A stretch of DNA of 64,000 nt from Desulfonatronovibrio magnus (GTDB lineage: Bacteria; Desulfobacterota; Desulfovibrionia; Desulfovibrionales; Desulfonatronovibrionaceae), in the NCBI RefSeq assembly GCF_000934755.1, contig NZ_KN882178.1, positions 34,818-98,817 of the forward strand, given 5' to 3'. This document shows positions 17,191 through 26,076 of this stretch, piece by piece. Below the pieces are notes generated by a model, which worked only from the letters and a program-made list of their open reading frames with translations, had not been told where the DNA came from and made no database searches. Made by a program: the position numbers and the translations under genes. Each line of letters starts with the position of its first letter. Position 1 is the first letter of the stretch.

Positions 17191-18697
17191 CTTCTACTGC
17201 GAGAGAAGGAGGGAGATATATTATTACTGTTGTGCCTTTGTTTTCCTGGCTGAAAAGATCCAGTTTGCCTCCCATATCCTCTACAATTTTTTTGGTCATG
17301 GCCAGGCCAAGACCTGCTCCTGCCCCTTGTTTGGTAGAAAAAAAAGGATTGAATACCTTTTCACGTATATCTTTGGGAATACCCACACCTGTATCTTGAA
17401 CCTTTATGGCAATGAATTTTTCCTTCATGGAAGTTGAAAGTGTCAGGGTGCCTCCATCAGGCATGGCTTCTATAGAGTTTTTTATCAGGTTGATGAGACA
17501 TTGCTTGATAAGTTCAGGATCTGCTGTAGCCAGAGCCAGTCCATGTGTAATCTCTGTTTCAGAAGTTATGCCCTGTTCTTCACAACTCAGGCGAAAGAGT
17601 TGCAGGATATCCATTATTATCCTGTTTACGTTAACTTCTCCATCCTGGGAGACGGTAGGTCGGGCAAAGTTAATGATATTTTTCAGAATGTTGTCCAGCC
17701 TTTTGGATTCCTGCAGGATAATCTTGACTTTTTCCTGGGAGCCTTCATCCATGTCGGTATTACGCAACAAAGAGTTGGCAAAGCCACCAATTGCAAACAA
17801 AGGATTACGAATTTCATGTGCGATATATGTAGACAGTTCTCCAATGGCCGCCAGTTTTTCAGACTGCTGGAGACGTTTTTCCATTTCAGTTCTGTGGGTG
17901 ATATCTCTGCGCATTTCAACTACCTTGACCAAAGTTCCAGTTTCGTTAAATACAGGATAGGCATATATCCGATAATAGTTTGCTCTGCCAAGGCTGTCTA
18001 TCCTGGTTTGCAATGTTTCTGACGGCTTACCGGTAAGGATCGTCTTTCTGAATGGACACTCAGAACTTTCAGGGTTGCATTGTCCGTCGGTTGTCTGTTC
18101 TGAAAAAATTTCCCAGCAGCATTTACCAAGGATGTCCTGTTTGGTTGTGTTCATTTTTTGAGTGACACTGAGATTAACATCAAGGATTCTGCCTCGAATA
18201 TCCAGAAGCAGTATGTCATCTTGAATCTGATCAAAGAGAGCAGACAAGATGGCTTGCTGCTGAAAAAGGTTTAGTCTGCACTTGTCGCTTACTTCAGACA
18301 TTATGAGCAGACCGCACAGAAAAGTCGCTCCGGTGTGGTCGATGATAGAGATATTGGCTGGCAAAGTATTACGTAACTGACGAATCAGATGCTGCTGGTC
18401 GCTTAGTTCTATTACTAGATTGATTTCCGGATGATTGCGCAGCATTGTATTGTAGTCGTCATACAGTCTGGCACCAAGGGCAACAGCGCTCTCCAGCCTT
18501 GGTTCATCTTTTTGGGAGTGAGATACAGCAACAAGGTGAAGGCGAGGAAAAAATTCTTCCAGCTCGGTTTTTTTGATAAGCTCAATAATTGATCCAAAGC
18601 CGACTCCGCATCCGATTACTCCAATTTGAAAGCCTTTTTCAGCTTCCTCCAAAATACAAATATGGTCCTGATAAAGATTTTCATCCGCTTTTGACAT
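17183..18697 (-). CDS. PAS sensor histidine kinase with N-terminal Rossmann-like segment
   Basis: About 504 residues from the chosen ATG at 18697 (GGAG eight bases upstream). The in-frame extension to 18847 runs into a palindromic repeat and was rejected. Residues ~25-130 begin with a dinucleotide-fold pattern (IGVIGCGVGFGS) and continue like the first half of an oxidoreductase or LarA-type Rossmann unit. A PAS domain follows (~155-275: DDILLLDIRGRILDVNL, cysteines CCWEIF and CNPESSECPF). The kinase core is HEIRNPLFAIGGFA (H-box), LINLIKNSIEAM (N-box), DTGVGIP and GAGLGLAMTKKIV. There are no membrane segments, so it should be cytoplasmic. No response regulator lies next to it. The signal may be a nucleotide or redox state (inference). 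Confidence 0.88.
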   Translation of the reverse strand: MSKADENLYQDHICILEEAEKGFQIGVIGCGVGFGSIIELIKKTELEEFFPRLHLVAVSHSQKDEPRLESAVALGARLYDDYNTMLRNHPEINLVIELSDQQHLIRQLRNTLPANISIIDHTGATFLCGLLIMSEVSDKCRLNLFQQQAILSALFDQIQDDILLLDIRGRILDVNLSVTQKMNTTKQDILGKCCWEIFSEQTTDGQCNPESSECPFRKTILTGKPSETLQTRIDSLGRANYYRIYAYPVFNETGTLVKVVEMRRDITHRTEMEKRLQQSEKLAAIGELSTYIAHEIRNPLFAIGGFANSLLRNTDMDEGSQEKVKIILQESKRLDNILKNIINFARPTVSQDGEVNVNRIIMDILQLFRLSCEEQGITSETEITHGLALATADPELIKQCLINLIKNSIEAMPDGGTLTLSTSMKEKFIAIKVQDTGVGIPKDIREKVFNPFFSTKQGAGAGLGLAMTKKIVEDMGGKLDLFSQENKGTTVIIYLPPSLAVEET

Positions 18698-18778
18698 GTT
18701 TCTTGCTCCAGAAGTACGGTTCTCAATGAAAAGAGATTTGGACGGTTTGGGTACAATTATTCGTGTGATGGTTCTGGC

Positions 18779-18886
18779 GGGAGCATTACTTGTTTCTGTA
18801 AAGTAAATAGGGGGCAATCCCGTAGCCAGGGACATTCCACGTGCCAAACCGGCACAATAAAGTTTTCAGAAACACGCAATGCTCCC
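18779..18886. repeat. 108-bp palindromic element
   Basis: Inverted repeats of 20 bp with two mismatches: GGGAGCATTACTTGTTTCTG at 18779-18798 and its complement at 18867-18886. It lies just upstream of the kinase gene, inside what would be an N-terminal extension, and supports the internal start. No gene is seen between it and 19147. Confidence 0.65.
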
Positions 18887-19146
18887 GTTATGGTTTACAG
18901 TTTTGAGGAATAGTTGTACTTTTCAAGGTGACTTCCTTGTTGTGATGATATCATTGGTTTAAACTCTATCGCATGATTTTTAAACTCGTCAAGGCATTAT
19001 TGAAGGTGGAATTAAGCTGTACCGTCACATTGGCTTATACTTGGCATGTGCTTCAATAGTGATCCGGAATTATAAGGTCAAAGTGATGCAGATTCTTTTT
19101 AAAAATGGTTATATCCAGCATACACAATCAGCACATGGAGGTAAAA

Positions 19147-20265
19147 ATGGATACACCGGTAGTAATCGCCAATCCGATATATGATGCTGTGTTTAAGTAT
19201 CTGATGGACGATTTGCCTGTGGCCAGGGTGATCATTTCCACCATTATCGGACAGGAGGTGGAAGAGCTTGAGTTTAAACAGCGGGAACGTTCTGCTCAGG
19301 TGGCTTCTCTTGGAGTGACAATCTTTCGCCTGGACTTTTCAGCTGTGATCAAAACCGCTGATGGAGAGCGAAAAAACGTACTTATTGAAATCCAAAAAGC
19401 TGACAATGCCGATGACATTGCTCGTTTTCGCCGTTATCTTGCGGAAAATTATTATACCCCGCCTGTGAAGTCTTCCAAGACAGTTTCTGAAATGCTGGAT
19501 GATAAAGACAGCCCTGGACCGGCAAGTGAATTAGATGGGACCCTTGATGAAATTTCAGATAAAGAATCTGGAAACGCTTTTCGGGAAGCACAGGAAAAAT
19601 GGCCAGTTTCTTGTCTTGAAGCTTCGACCAGATCCAACGCACCGCTTCTTCCCATCCTGACTATTTATATTCTTGGCTTTCCCCTATCCAGTCTGCATGG
19701 CTATCCAGGAATTATTGTTCGTCGTGATTACTATGATGCAGCTTCTGGAGAGAAAATACTTAAACGAGATGCCTTTATCGAGCATTTGACCCATGACAGC
19801 TATGTAATCCAGGTATCCGAACTGAAACAGCGCCGGCGTAATAAGCTTGAGCGGTTATTGTCTTTTTTTGAACAGATGCATCTTAAGGCCAATGGGCATC
19901 TCAAAGTTTTTCATGACGTTCTTGATGAGGAATTTCAAATTGTATTGGACCGTCTGGCTCGAGCAGCCTTAGACAAGGCCATTCGTGATGAAATGGATGC
20001 TGAGGATGAATTTCTGGAGCTCTTGAAACGCAAAGAACGCAGTTATGCCAAGAACTTAAAGGCTGCCCGGAAGGAATTGGAAGAATCCCGTGTCAGAGAA
20101 GAGGAAGCGTTAGAAAGGGCAGATGCGGAGAGACTTCAAAAGGAAGAAGCTAAAGTGCGGGAAGAAAAAGCGCTGCTAAGGGAAGAAGAAGAGAGACGTC
20201 AGAAGGAAGAAGCACTTTCAGAGCTTGCTGCACTTAAGCGCAAGTTAAAAAAGATGGACAAATGA
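19147..20265 (+). CDS. Rpn-family PD-(D/E)XK nuclease/transposase-like protein
   Basis: About 372 residues. The N-terminal third resembles the Rpn/PD-(D/E)XK putative transposase family: NPIYDAVFKYLMDD (~8-21), then a nuclease core with the acid in FRLDFSAVI (~61-69) and IEIQKAD (~80-86). Rpn nucleases make DNA double-strand breaks and promote recombination. The middle carries YILGF and conserved basic stretches. The last ~90 residues are an almost pure Glu/Arg/Lys coiled coil (LQKEEAKVREEKALLREEEE). Start: ATG 19147, preceded by GGAGG. It is a single gene with no partner, typical for this mobile family. Confidence 0.8.
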   Translation: MDTPVVIANPIYDAVFKYLMDDLPVARVIISTIIGQEVEELEFKQRERSAQVASLGVTIFRLDFSAVIKTADGERKNVLIEIQKADNADDIARFRRYLAENYYTPPVKSSKTVSEMLDDKDSPGPASELDGTLDEISDKESGNAFREAQEKWPVSCLEASTRSNAPLLPILTIYILGFPLSSLHGYPGIIVRRDYYDAASGEKILKRDAFIEHLTHDSYVIQVSELKQRRRNKLERLLSFFEQMHLKANGHLKVFHDVLDEEFQIVLDRLARAALDKAIRDEMDAEDEFLELLKRKERSYAKNLKAARKELEESRVREEEALERADAERLQKEEAKVREEKALLREEEERRQKEEALSELAALKRKLKKMDK

Positions 20266-20413
20266 AGATTTCAACACCATGCAATGAGACTATTAAGCAT
20301 GAGCTGGGCGGGAGTTATAGTGCAGGCAACCCGGTACTTGATTTTACGTTCTATGCAGCTTAAGGTGCTTTCTGAACAAAAAAATACAAATTATATAAGT
20401 GGGAGGGATTTGA

Positions 20414-21466
20414 ATGAATAAGATTAATGCTGCTGTTGTTGGAGTAACCGGATATACAGGCATAGAGCTGGTCAGAATTCTTTCCGCTCATCCAAAATTT
20501 GAACTTTCCGCTGTAACCTCAAGAACCAGTGCGGGCATGGCCCTTCAGGATGTATTCCCGCATCTTTACAATACACCAGCTGGACTTATGGCAGTGACCA
20601 TTCCGGATCCTGAGTTTATTGCACGGGATTGTCAACTGGCATTTCTCGCTGTACCACATGGCAAGGCCATGGATCTGGCAGCTTCACTTCTCAAGCTGGG
20701 TGTGAAAGTTGTTGATTTGAGTGCAGATTTCAGGATCAAGGATGCGGAAACTTATTCCAAGTGGTACAATACACCCCATAAATATCCTGAACTCTTACCC
20801 GAAGCCGCTTATGGTCTGCCTGAGATGTACGGCCCTATGATCCATGGGGCAAACCTTGTAGCAAATCCCGGCTGCTATCCAACATCTGTACTGCTGGCAC
20901 TTTGTCCAGGGCTGAAGAAAGGGTATATTGATCGGTTTGACATTATAATTGACAGCAAGTCAGGGACAAGCGGAGCTGGAAGAGCAGCCAAAACCGGAAC
21001 GCTTTACTGTGAGGTAACCGACAGTTTCAAGGCCTACAGTTTAGCATGTCACAGGCACACGCCCGAGATGGATCAGGAATTTGCCAAAGCTTATGGGCTG
21101 GAAGTGGTTTTTTCCTTCAGTCCTCATCTTGTACCTATGAGTAGAGGTATTTTGAGTACCTGTTATGTTAAAAGAAGCCGCATTGCTCCTGTTTCTGAAA
21201 TTCTGCAGTTTTACAAAACTTTTTTTCGTGGTTCACCTCACGTTAGAATACTGCCGGAGGGCAAGCTTCCTGAAACCCGCTGGGTCAGAGGAACCATGTA
21301 TTGTGATATCGGAATGGTTCATGATAAAAGATCCGATCGTCTGATAATCGTTTCTTGCATAGACAATCTTTGCCGTGGTGCATCGGGTCAGGCAGTAGCC
21401 AATGCTAATCTCATGTTTAATTTTGATGAAGAACTTGGGCTTGAGCAGCTTCCTTTGATGCCCTAA
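20414..21466 (+). CDS. argC: N-acetyl-gamma-glutamyl-phosphate reductase
   Basis: Third step of arginine/ornithine synthesis: NADPH reduction of N-acetylglutamyl phosphate to the semialdehyde. 350 residues, the standard length. The NADP fold is GVTGYTGIELVRIL (~9-22). The catalytic cysteine is in VANPGCYPTSVLLAL (~151-165). SGTSGAGRAAK, CHRHTPEM and FSPHLVPMSRGIL are all present, and LCRGASGQAVANANLM is near the end. GGGAGGG precedes the ATG. No other arg gene is adjacent, so the pathway is scattered in this genome. Confidence 0.96.
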   Translation: MNKINAAVVGVTGYTGIELVRILSAHPKFELSAVTSRTSAGMALQDVFPHLYNTPAGLMAVTIPDPEFIARDCQLAFLAVPHGKAMDLAASLLKLGVKVVDLSADFRIKDAETYSKWYNTPHKYPELLPEAAYGLPEMYGPMIHGANLVANPGCYPTSVLLALCPGLKKGYIDRFDIIIDSKSGTSGAGRAAKTGTLYCEVTDSFKAYSLACHRHTPEMDQEFAKAYGLEVVFSFSPHLVPMSRGILSTCYVKRSRIAPVSEILQFYKTFFRGSPHVRILPEGKLPETRWVRGTMYCDIGMVHDKRSDRLIIVSCIDNLCRGASGQAVANANLMFNFDEELGLEQLPLMP

Positions 21467-21525
21467 CGCTGCTTAAAACTCCAAGTGTGTCTTGTTTTTT
21501 GCTACAGTATTGAGGCTGTAAGTTA

Positions 21526-21625
21526 CTGAAGTCCAAGGTCCAAGGTCCAAGGTCCAAGGTCCAAAGTCTAAGGTCCAAAGTCCAAGGTACAAGGTCCAAG
21601 GTCCAAAGGTTAAAGTTCAAAGTCT
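21526..21625. repeat. Heptanucleotide array (GTCCAAG)n
   Basis: About 13 consecutive 7-base units, mostly GTCCAAG with variants GTCTAAG, GTCCAAA and GTACAAG, directly after a GTAAGTTACT box. It is the reverse complement of the CTTGGAC array upstream of livH. It separates argC from the TPR gene. Confidence 0.9.
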
Positions 21626-21695
21626 ATTACCAATAATGCCTGATGCACTTAGTTAAACCATCGTTAACTTTACTATCAGTTAATATTTCAGTTTT

Positions 21696-22487
21696 ATGTC
21701 AGAAAATACAGATCATAATTCAGCACAAAACCAGGAACAAGGCTCAGAACCCAGAATAGAAGGTGTTTTTTCAACGACTGAAAAAACTACCATAGGTTTC
21801 GGTCATACTCAGAAAAAAGTTAAACAGGATGTACTGGTCTATGCCAAGGAAATAGAAGATAATAAAGTTGTTATTAAGGCTCTGAATGATAAGTATATCC
21901 CCATAGGCACGGCTAAAACTATCAGCAAAGAGAATTTACTCAGCAATTACCTGCCTGATCCAGATGTTTACCAGAATAAAGTTTACCCCATCCTGCGCAA
22001 TATTTCCAGAACTGTGGCTCGTGGGGAAAGACATCTGCGTAATAAAGAGAATTTCAGTGCTGAAATGGAGTTTAAGAATGCGCTGCGTGTGGATGAGGAA
22101 AACATCCGGGCCACTTTTGGTCTGGGTCTTTCTTATCTGCAAAGAGGTGATGCCAAAAGAGGAGAGATTGTATTCAAACGCCTGGTCAAACTTAAAGGAG
22201 CGTTTGAGCCGCAGCATAAGCACATGTTCAATGAGTTTGGCATTCATTTACGCAAAAACAAACTTTTTAATCAAGCCATTAAGTATTATGCCAGAGCATC
22301 ACAATACAGTGAAAGGGATGAAAACCTTTATTTTAATATGGCCAGGACCTATTATGAGCTTGGAAGAAATTCCATGGCACTTAAATTTATCAGAAAGTCT
22401 CTGGAGATAAATTCTGATTTTGAGCAAGCCTTAGATTTCAAAAAATTTTTATTGAAAAAAATGCCTAAACATAATCTTAAGGCATAA
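21696..22487 (+). CDS. TPR-repeat protein of unknown function
   Basis: A 263-residue soluble protein. Residues 1-~85 are a non-repetitive N-terminus (IEGVFSTTEKTTIGFGHTQKK). From ~105 on there are about four helical TPR units, e.g. AEMEFKNALRVDEENIRATF, FNQAIKYYARASQYSERDEN and SMALKFIRKSLEINSDFEQA. TPRs are protein-binding scaffolds. The gene is 12 bases ahead of an MshEN-like gene, so the pair probably works together. The pairing hints at a signalling or surface-appendage function, but nothing more specific is visible. Confidence 0.8.
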   Translation: MSENTDHNSAQNQEQGSEPRIEGVFSTTEKTTIGFGHTQKKVKQDVLVYAKEIEDNKVVIKALNDKYIPIGTAKTISKENLLSNYLPDPDVYQNKVYPILRNISRTVARGERHLRNKENFSAEMEFKNALRVDEENIRATFGLGLSYLQRGDAKRGEIVFKRLVKLKGAFEPQHKHMFNEFGIHLRKNKLFNQAIKYYARASQYSERDENLYFNMARTYYELGRNSMALKFIRKSLEINSDFEQALDFKKFLLKKMPKHNLKA

Positions 22488-22499
22488 AGCAGGTTTAGT

Positions 22500-23396
22500 A
22501 TGAACAACAGAGCTCAAGATAATTCTTACCTGACTCCGGCCACTGTTTTTTTTGGGCAGTATTTACTAAGTCACGGCATAATCAGTCAGGAACAACTGGA
22601 AGATGCCATTCATCATCAGCAGGAACACAACAAGCTTTTGGGTTGCCTTGCCGTGGAAAAAGGGTACATGACAGAAGAGCAGATAGTTAAGACCAAGTCT
22701 GAACAGAAGAATTTAGATTTGCCCTTTGGAGTTATAGCCTTGCGCAAGGGCTACATGAACGAGGATCAGGTGGATGATCTTCTGTTTTCCCAGGTCATCA
22801 ATACCACTCATGTTGGAGAGGCGCTTGTTGAGCTTGGGTATCTTCATCCGGAAAAGCTTGGCTGCTACTTGAGAGAGTATAATAATCGCGAATCTGAAAG
22901 AATGCAGAAGATCAAAAATGCCCTGGAGCATGTGAAGTGGCCGGATTTTGTGGGCTGGGGTATTCAGTCTTTAGACAGGGCTTTTATACGTTTTGCTGGT
23001 GAGCCGGTAAGCGTTATTACGCTGGATAGTCCTTCTGAAATGGAATCTAACTGGTCTTTTCTGATATATATCCTGCTTAGCGATGGGCGAAAATACTATG
23101 TATCGGTTATTCTTTCGGAAAACAATGCCTTGAGAATAGCAGGACAGATGGCTCTTAACCTTGATGATACCTTATGCGGGCTTCGCTGCCAGGGAAAAAA
23201 CAGGCTTTTTTTTATTATTGTCAAAAGGTATCTTGTTGCTCAGATGAAATTGAATGGTTACAAGGTGCAAAAAACCGGTCTTGCACGTGACAGCAAAGAG
23301 TTAGAGACATGGCAAAGTCCGGTCAGGGTCAGCCTTTCCTCGCCTGTTGGGCGTATTGAAGTGGATTTTTACTGTGAAGATAAATTTGAGAGTTAA
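22500..23396 (+). CDS. MshEN/GspE-N-like repeat protein with possible CheX-like C-terminus
   Basis: A 298-residue protein. Residues ~18-120 contain tandem helical units of the GspE/MshE N-terminal kind: FGQYLLSHGIISQEQLEDAI, LAVEKGYMTEEQIV, IALRKGYMNEDQVDDLL and LVELGYLHPEKL. In MshE such units bind cyclic di-GMP. Here they are not followed by an ATPase. Residues ~150-295 are an alpha/beta region (FAGEPVSVITLDS, ALRIAGQMALNLDDTL) with a CheX-like flavour, uncertain. There is no transmembrane segment. It is co-directional with the TPR gene upstream. A c-di-GMP-linked role is inference only. Confidence 0.7.
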   Translation: MNNRAQDNSYLTPATVFFGQYLLSHGIISQEQLEDAIHHQQEHNKLLGCLAVEKGYMTEEQIVKTKSEQKNLDLPFGVIALRKGYMNEDQVDDLLFSQVINTTHVGEALVELGYLHPEKLGCYLREYNNRESERMQKIKNALEHVKWPDFVGWGIQSLDRAFIRFAGEPVSVITLDSPSEMESNWSFLIYILLSDGRKYYVSVILSENNALRIAGQMALNLDDTLCGLRCQGKNRLFFIIVKRYLVAQMKLNGYKVQKTGLARDSKELETWQSPVRVSLSSPVGRIEVDFYCEDKFES

Positions 23397-23548
23397 TAGT
23401 TAATAGTTAATATTTGAAAAAAACGTCATTTCAAGCACGTCCAATATCATGCGTCTTTATCCTTCTGTCTTTCTAACCTTTGGTCTTCAGCCTGAAAATA
23501 TCCAGCTTAACAATACTTGCTTCAGTTGGGTTGTGGGAAATGCCAGCT

Positions 23549-24844
23549 TTAAGTATTATTTCTTTCATCAATCACCCGTCTTGATTTGCCCATTGATCTG
23601 GGCAGCTTACCTGGATCAGCAAGAACGATCTCAGTTCTAACCATGATTTTTGACCGGATCCTCGCAGAAATACGTTGTGCTAATTTTTCATCATTATCTG
23701 AAGAAGCATTGACCTTCCTTTCCACACTGATTTTCATGAAGTCCAGCCCCTTCTGCCTGTTCAGATTAATCTGATACTCTGAACTTATATCGTTGAATTC
23801 TTCAAGAATTTCAGCTATTTGTCCCGGATAGATATTAACTCCGCGGAAAATTATCATGTCGTCGGAGCGTCCCAGGATGCGATCATGCCGGGGCATTTTG
23901 ATGCCGCATGGGCAGGATTCCGTCAGGATCCTGCAAAGATCTCTGGTTCTGTAGCGGATCAATGGAACTCCTTCCTTGCACAGGGTAGTGATGACCATTT
24001 CTCCAGTTTCACCGGCAGGTACCGGCTGAAGTGTCAAAGGATCAATGATTTCCAGTATAAAGATATCAGCCCAGTAATGCATGCCTTGATGCTTCAGACA
24101 TTCAAGGCCAGTGCCGGGTCCGTATACTTCAGTCATGCCGGGGATATCAAAGCTGTGCTCAAGGTTGAGAGTTTTCTCAATGGTCTGGCGCATTTTGGGA
24201 GTGTGTGGTTCGGCCCCGAAAATAATCTTTTTCAAAGCAATCTGGTCTTCAAGCCCCATCTTAACAACCTGCTCGCTGAGAAGCAGGGCCATGGAAGCAG
24301 TAGAGCAAATGCAGGTTGGTTTGAGGTCAGTAAGAAATTGCAGCTGAAAATCAAGGTTGCCGGGTCCCAATGGCAGGGCCATTGCCCCGAAATGTTCGCA
24401 TCCAAGCTGGAATCCGGCTCCGGCAGTCCACAGACCATAACCTACTGCTATCTGCACTCGGTCCATGGGAGTCAGATCAGCCAGTTCAAAGCATCTGGCC
24501 ATCATGTTTTTCCATGTGTTGATATCATTTTGTGTGTATGCCAGAATTTTGCGCTTGCCGGTTGTTCCGGAAGATGCATGGATTCTTACAATATCCTCTT
24601 GTGGAACGCTTAAAAGAGGCAAGGGATATCCTAAACGCAAATCTTCAACATCGGTAAAGGGGAGTTTTACAATATCTGACAGGGTCTTGAAGTCACCAGG
24701 TGAAAAACCGGCCTGGTCAAGTTTATCTCTGTATGCCATGCATCCCTTGTAAGCATGGTTGAGAGTCCATTGGAGGCCTTTGAGCTGAATTGACTCCAGC
24801 TCATCAATTGAAAATTCGGGAATAAAACGTAAATTGTTGTACAT
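23549..24844 (-). CDS. paaK: Phenylacetate-CoA ligase family protein
   Basis: A 431-residue adenylate-forming enzyme that activates phenylacetate or a related aryl acid with ATP and CoA. The P-loop-like motif is HASSGTTGKRKILAYT (~90-105). FGAEPHTPKM and IPGMTEVYGPGTGLEC form the central active site. YRTRDLCRI and GRSDDMIIFRGVNIYPGQI bind AMP and carry the hinge. The C-terminal domain ends in the usual basic segment (SMGKSRRVIDER). It stands alone on the minus strand. In sulfate reducers paralogues act in amino acid-derived aryl acid oxidation, so the exact substrate is open. Confidence 0.92.
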   Translation of the reverse strand: MYNNLRFIPEFSIDELESIQLKGLQWTLNHAYKGCMAYRDKLDQAGFSPGDFKTLSDIVKLPFTDVEDLRLGYPLPLLSVPQEDIVRIHASSGTTGKRKILAYTQNDINTWKNMMARCFELADLTPMDRVQIAVGYGLWTAGAGFQLGCEHFGAMALPLGPGNLDFQLQFLTDLKPTCICSTASMALLLSEQVVKMGLEDQIALKKIIFGAEPHTPKMRQTIEKTLNLEHSFDIPGMTEVYGPGTGLECLKHQGMHYWADIFILEIIDPLTLQPVPAGETGEMVITTLCKEGVPLIRYRTRDLCRILTESCPCGIKMPRHDRILGRSDDMIIFRGVNIYPGQIAEILEEFNDISSEYQINLNRQKGLDFMKISVERKVNASSDNDEKLAQRISARIRSKIMVRTEIVLADPGKLPRSMGKSRRVIDERNNT

Positions 24845-25081
24845 GAAAATCTCGTTATTAAAGCTTGATGATTGATATTATGTTATAATATTCAGCCCAT
24901 AGCCGTTTGTTGCAGAAATGGCCATGTGTTGACCTTTTAATGATTTGCCTGGAAAGTCTGTACATACTTTGACAACACTGCTTGGTCAACAATTTAGCTA
25001 TGCATTGACAGTTTACAAGTAGTTAGAATCTTTTTGATAATAAAATCAAATACTTAAAAATTTCAGTATATTTGCTCTTGT

Positions 25082-25195
25082 TCTCAGGCTTCAGCCTGGG
25101 GACACCTCTTTTTTTGCGGCTCCAGCCACTTTTTGAAGAAGCGGCCGGAGCCGCAAGAACTAAACGTCCCCAGGCTGGAGCCTGGGAACGAGAGG
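25082..25195. repeat. Hairpin repeat built on CCAGGCT(G)GAGCCTGG
   Basis: Left arm TTCTCAGGCTTCAGCCTGGG (25081-25103) pairs with the right arm at 25165-25193 (GTCCCCAGGCTGGAGCCTGG and on). An inner arm is GCGGCTCCAGCC against GCGGCCGGAGCCGC. The same family is seen at 53925-54032, with single-arm remnants at 31680-31702 and 34462-34482. Confidence 0.7.
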
Positions 25196-25196
25196 A

Positions 25197-25890
25197 AAAA
25201 GTTCCGTCAAAGATGGGAACTTTGCGCCTGGCACAGCTTCCTGCCCGGAGGCTTACAGCCCGGAGGGGGACTGTCCCTCGCTGTGTAAATTTTTTCATTA
25301 AAGCAAATTTCTACCAGGAACCAATGCAGCATCAATCTTTTTTATAGTACCTCGCGGGGACTGTCCCAATTTCCAGATATGGGACTGTTCCTCAATGTGG
25401 AGGCGGCTTCCAGCCGCCTGGTATTTAATAGCCTGCAGGATGCAGGCTCCACCCTTTAAGAAAGTTACTCACAGGTTCGGTCCCCATCCGCCAGGATGAG
25501 GCGCTTACAAGTAACTACAATTGTTTTGCTAATAAAATCGGATGTGTACAGTTTTCACATTTTTACGATTTTTGCTTTGATTGATGCACATTTGCCAGCA
25601 AAGTACCGTCAAAGACGGGAGCTTTGCGCCAGGCAAAGGGACTGTCCCTCGCTGTGTAAATTTTTCCATTGAAGCAAATTACTTCCAGGAACCAATGCAG
25701 CATCAATCTTTTTTATAGTACCTCGCGGGGACTGTCCCAATTTCCAGATATGGGACTGTTCCTCAATGTGGAGGCGGCTTCCAGCCGCCTGGTATTTAAT
25801 AGCCTGCAGGATGCAGGCTCCACCCTTTAAGAAAGTTACTCACAGGTTCGGTCCCCATCCGCCAGGATGAGGCGCTTCTGAATAACTAAA
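25197..25890. repeat. Tandem composite repeat with 186-bp identical segments
   Basis: Two direct copies of a composite module, at 25200-25517 and 25603-25885. Bases 25321-25506 and 25692-25877 (offset 371) are identical as I read them. Each copy contains GGGACTGTCCC boxes, a CAGCCGCCTGG/GCCTGCAGGATGCAGGC hairpin part and a terminal ~45-bp GTTACT...AAC element. No gene is present between 24845 and 26076. Short frames here are repeat translations. Confidence 0.85.
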
Positions 25891-25899
25891 TGGGTAAAC

Positions 25900-25928
25900 T
25901 TGTAAAAAAAAAGATTTTACAGTATAAT
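25900..25928 (+). promoter_or_regulatory. Candidate sigma-70 promoter for the sucrose cluster
   Basis: TTGTAA (25900-25905), a 17-base spacer and a perfect TATAAT (25923-25928), about 150 bases before the fructokinase ATG. A second candidate is TTGACA at 25964-25969 with a weak GATTAC 17 bases on. Osmotic control is plausible but nothing in the sequence proves it. Confidence 0.45.
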
Positions 25929-26076
25929 GAAATGATTATTTAAAAGCGGGACAAGACAGACGGTTGACACCATAATATTTTTCACAGATTACCAAGTGCT
26001 TTCTTTAAAACAGGCTAAACTGCTACGTAAATTTTTCAACCTGAATTTTGAACAATGAACTGGCAAGAAGATAACT

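Noticed and set aside
25023-25347. Open frames on both strands in the 25-kb repeat block
   Set aside because: They translate dispersed repeats; similar peptides (RLAQLPARRLTARRGTVPRC) appear at 33664-34020 from another repeat copy.
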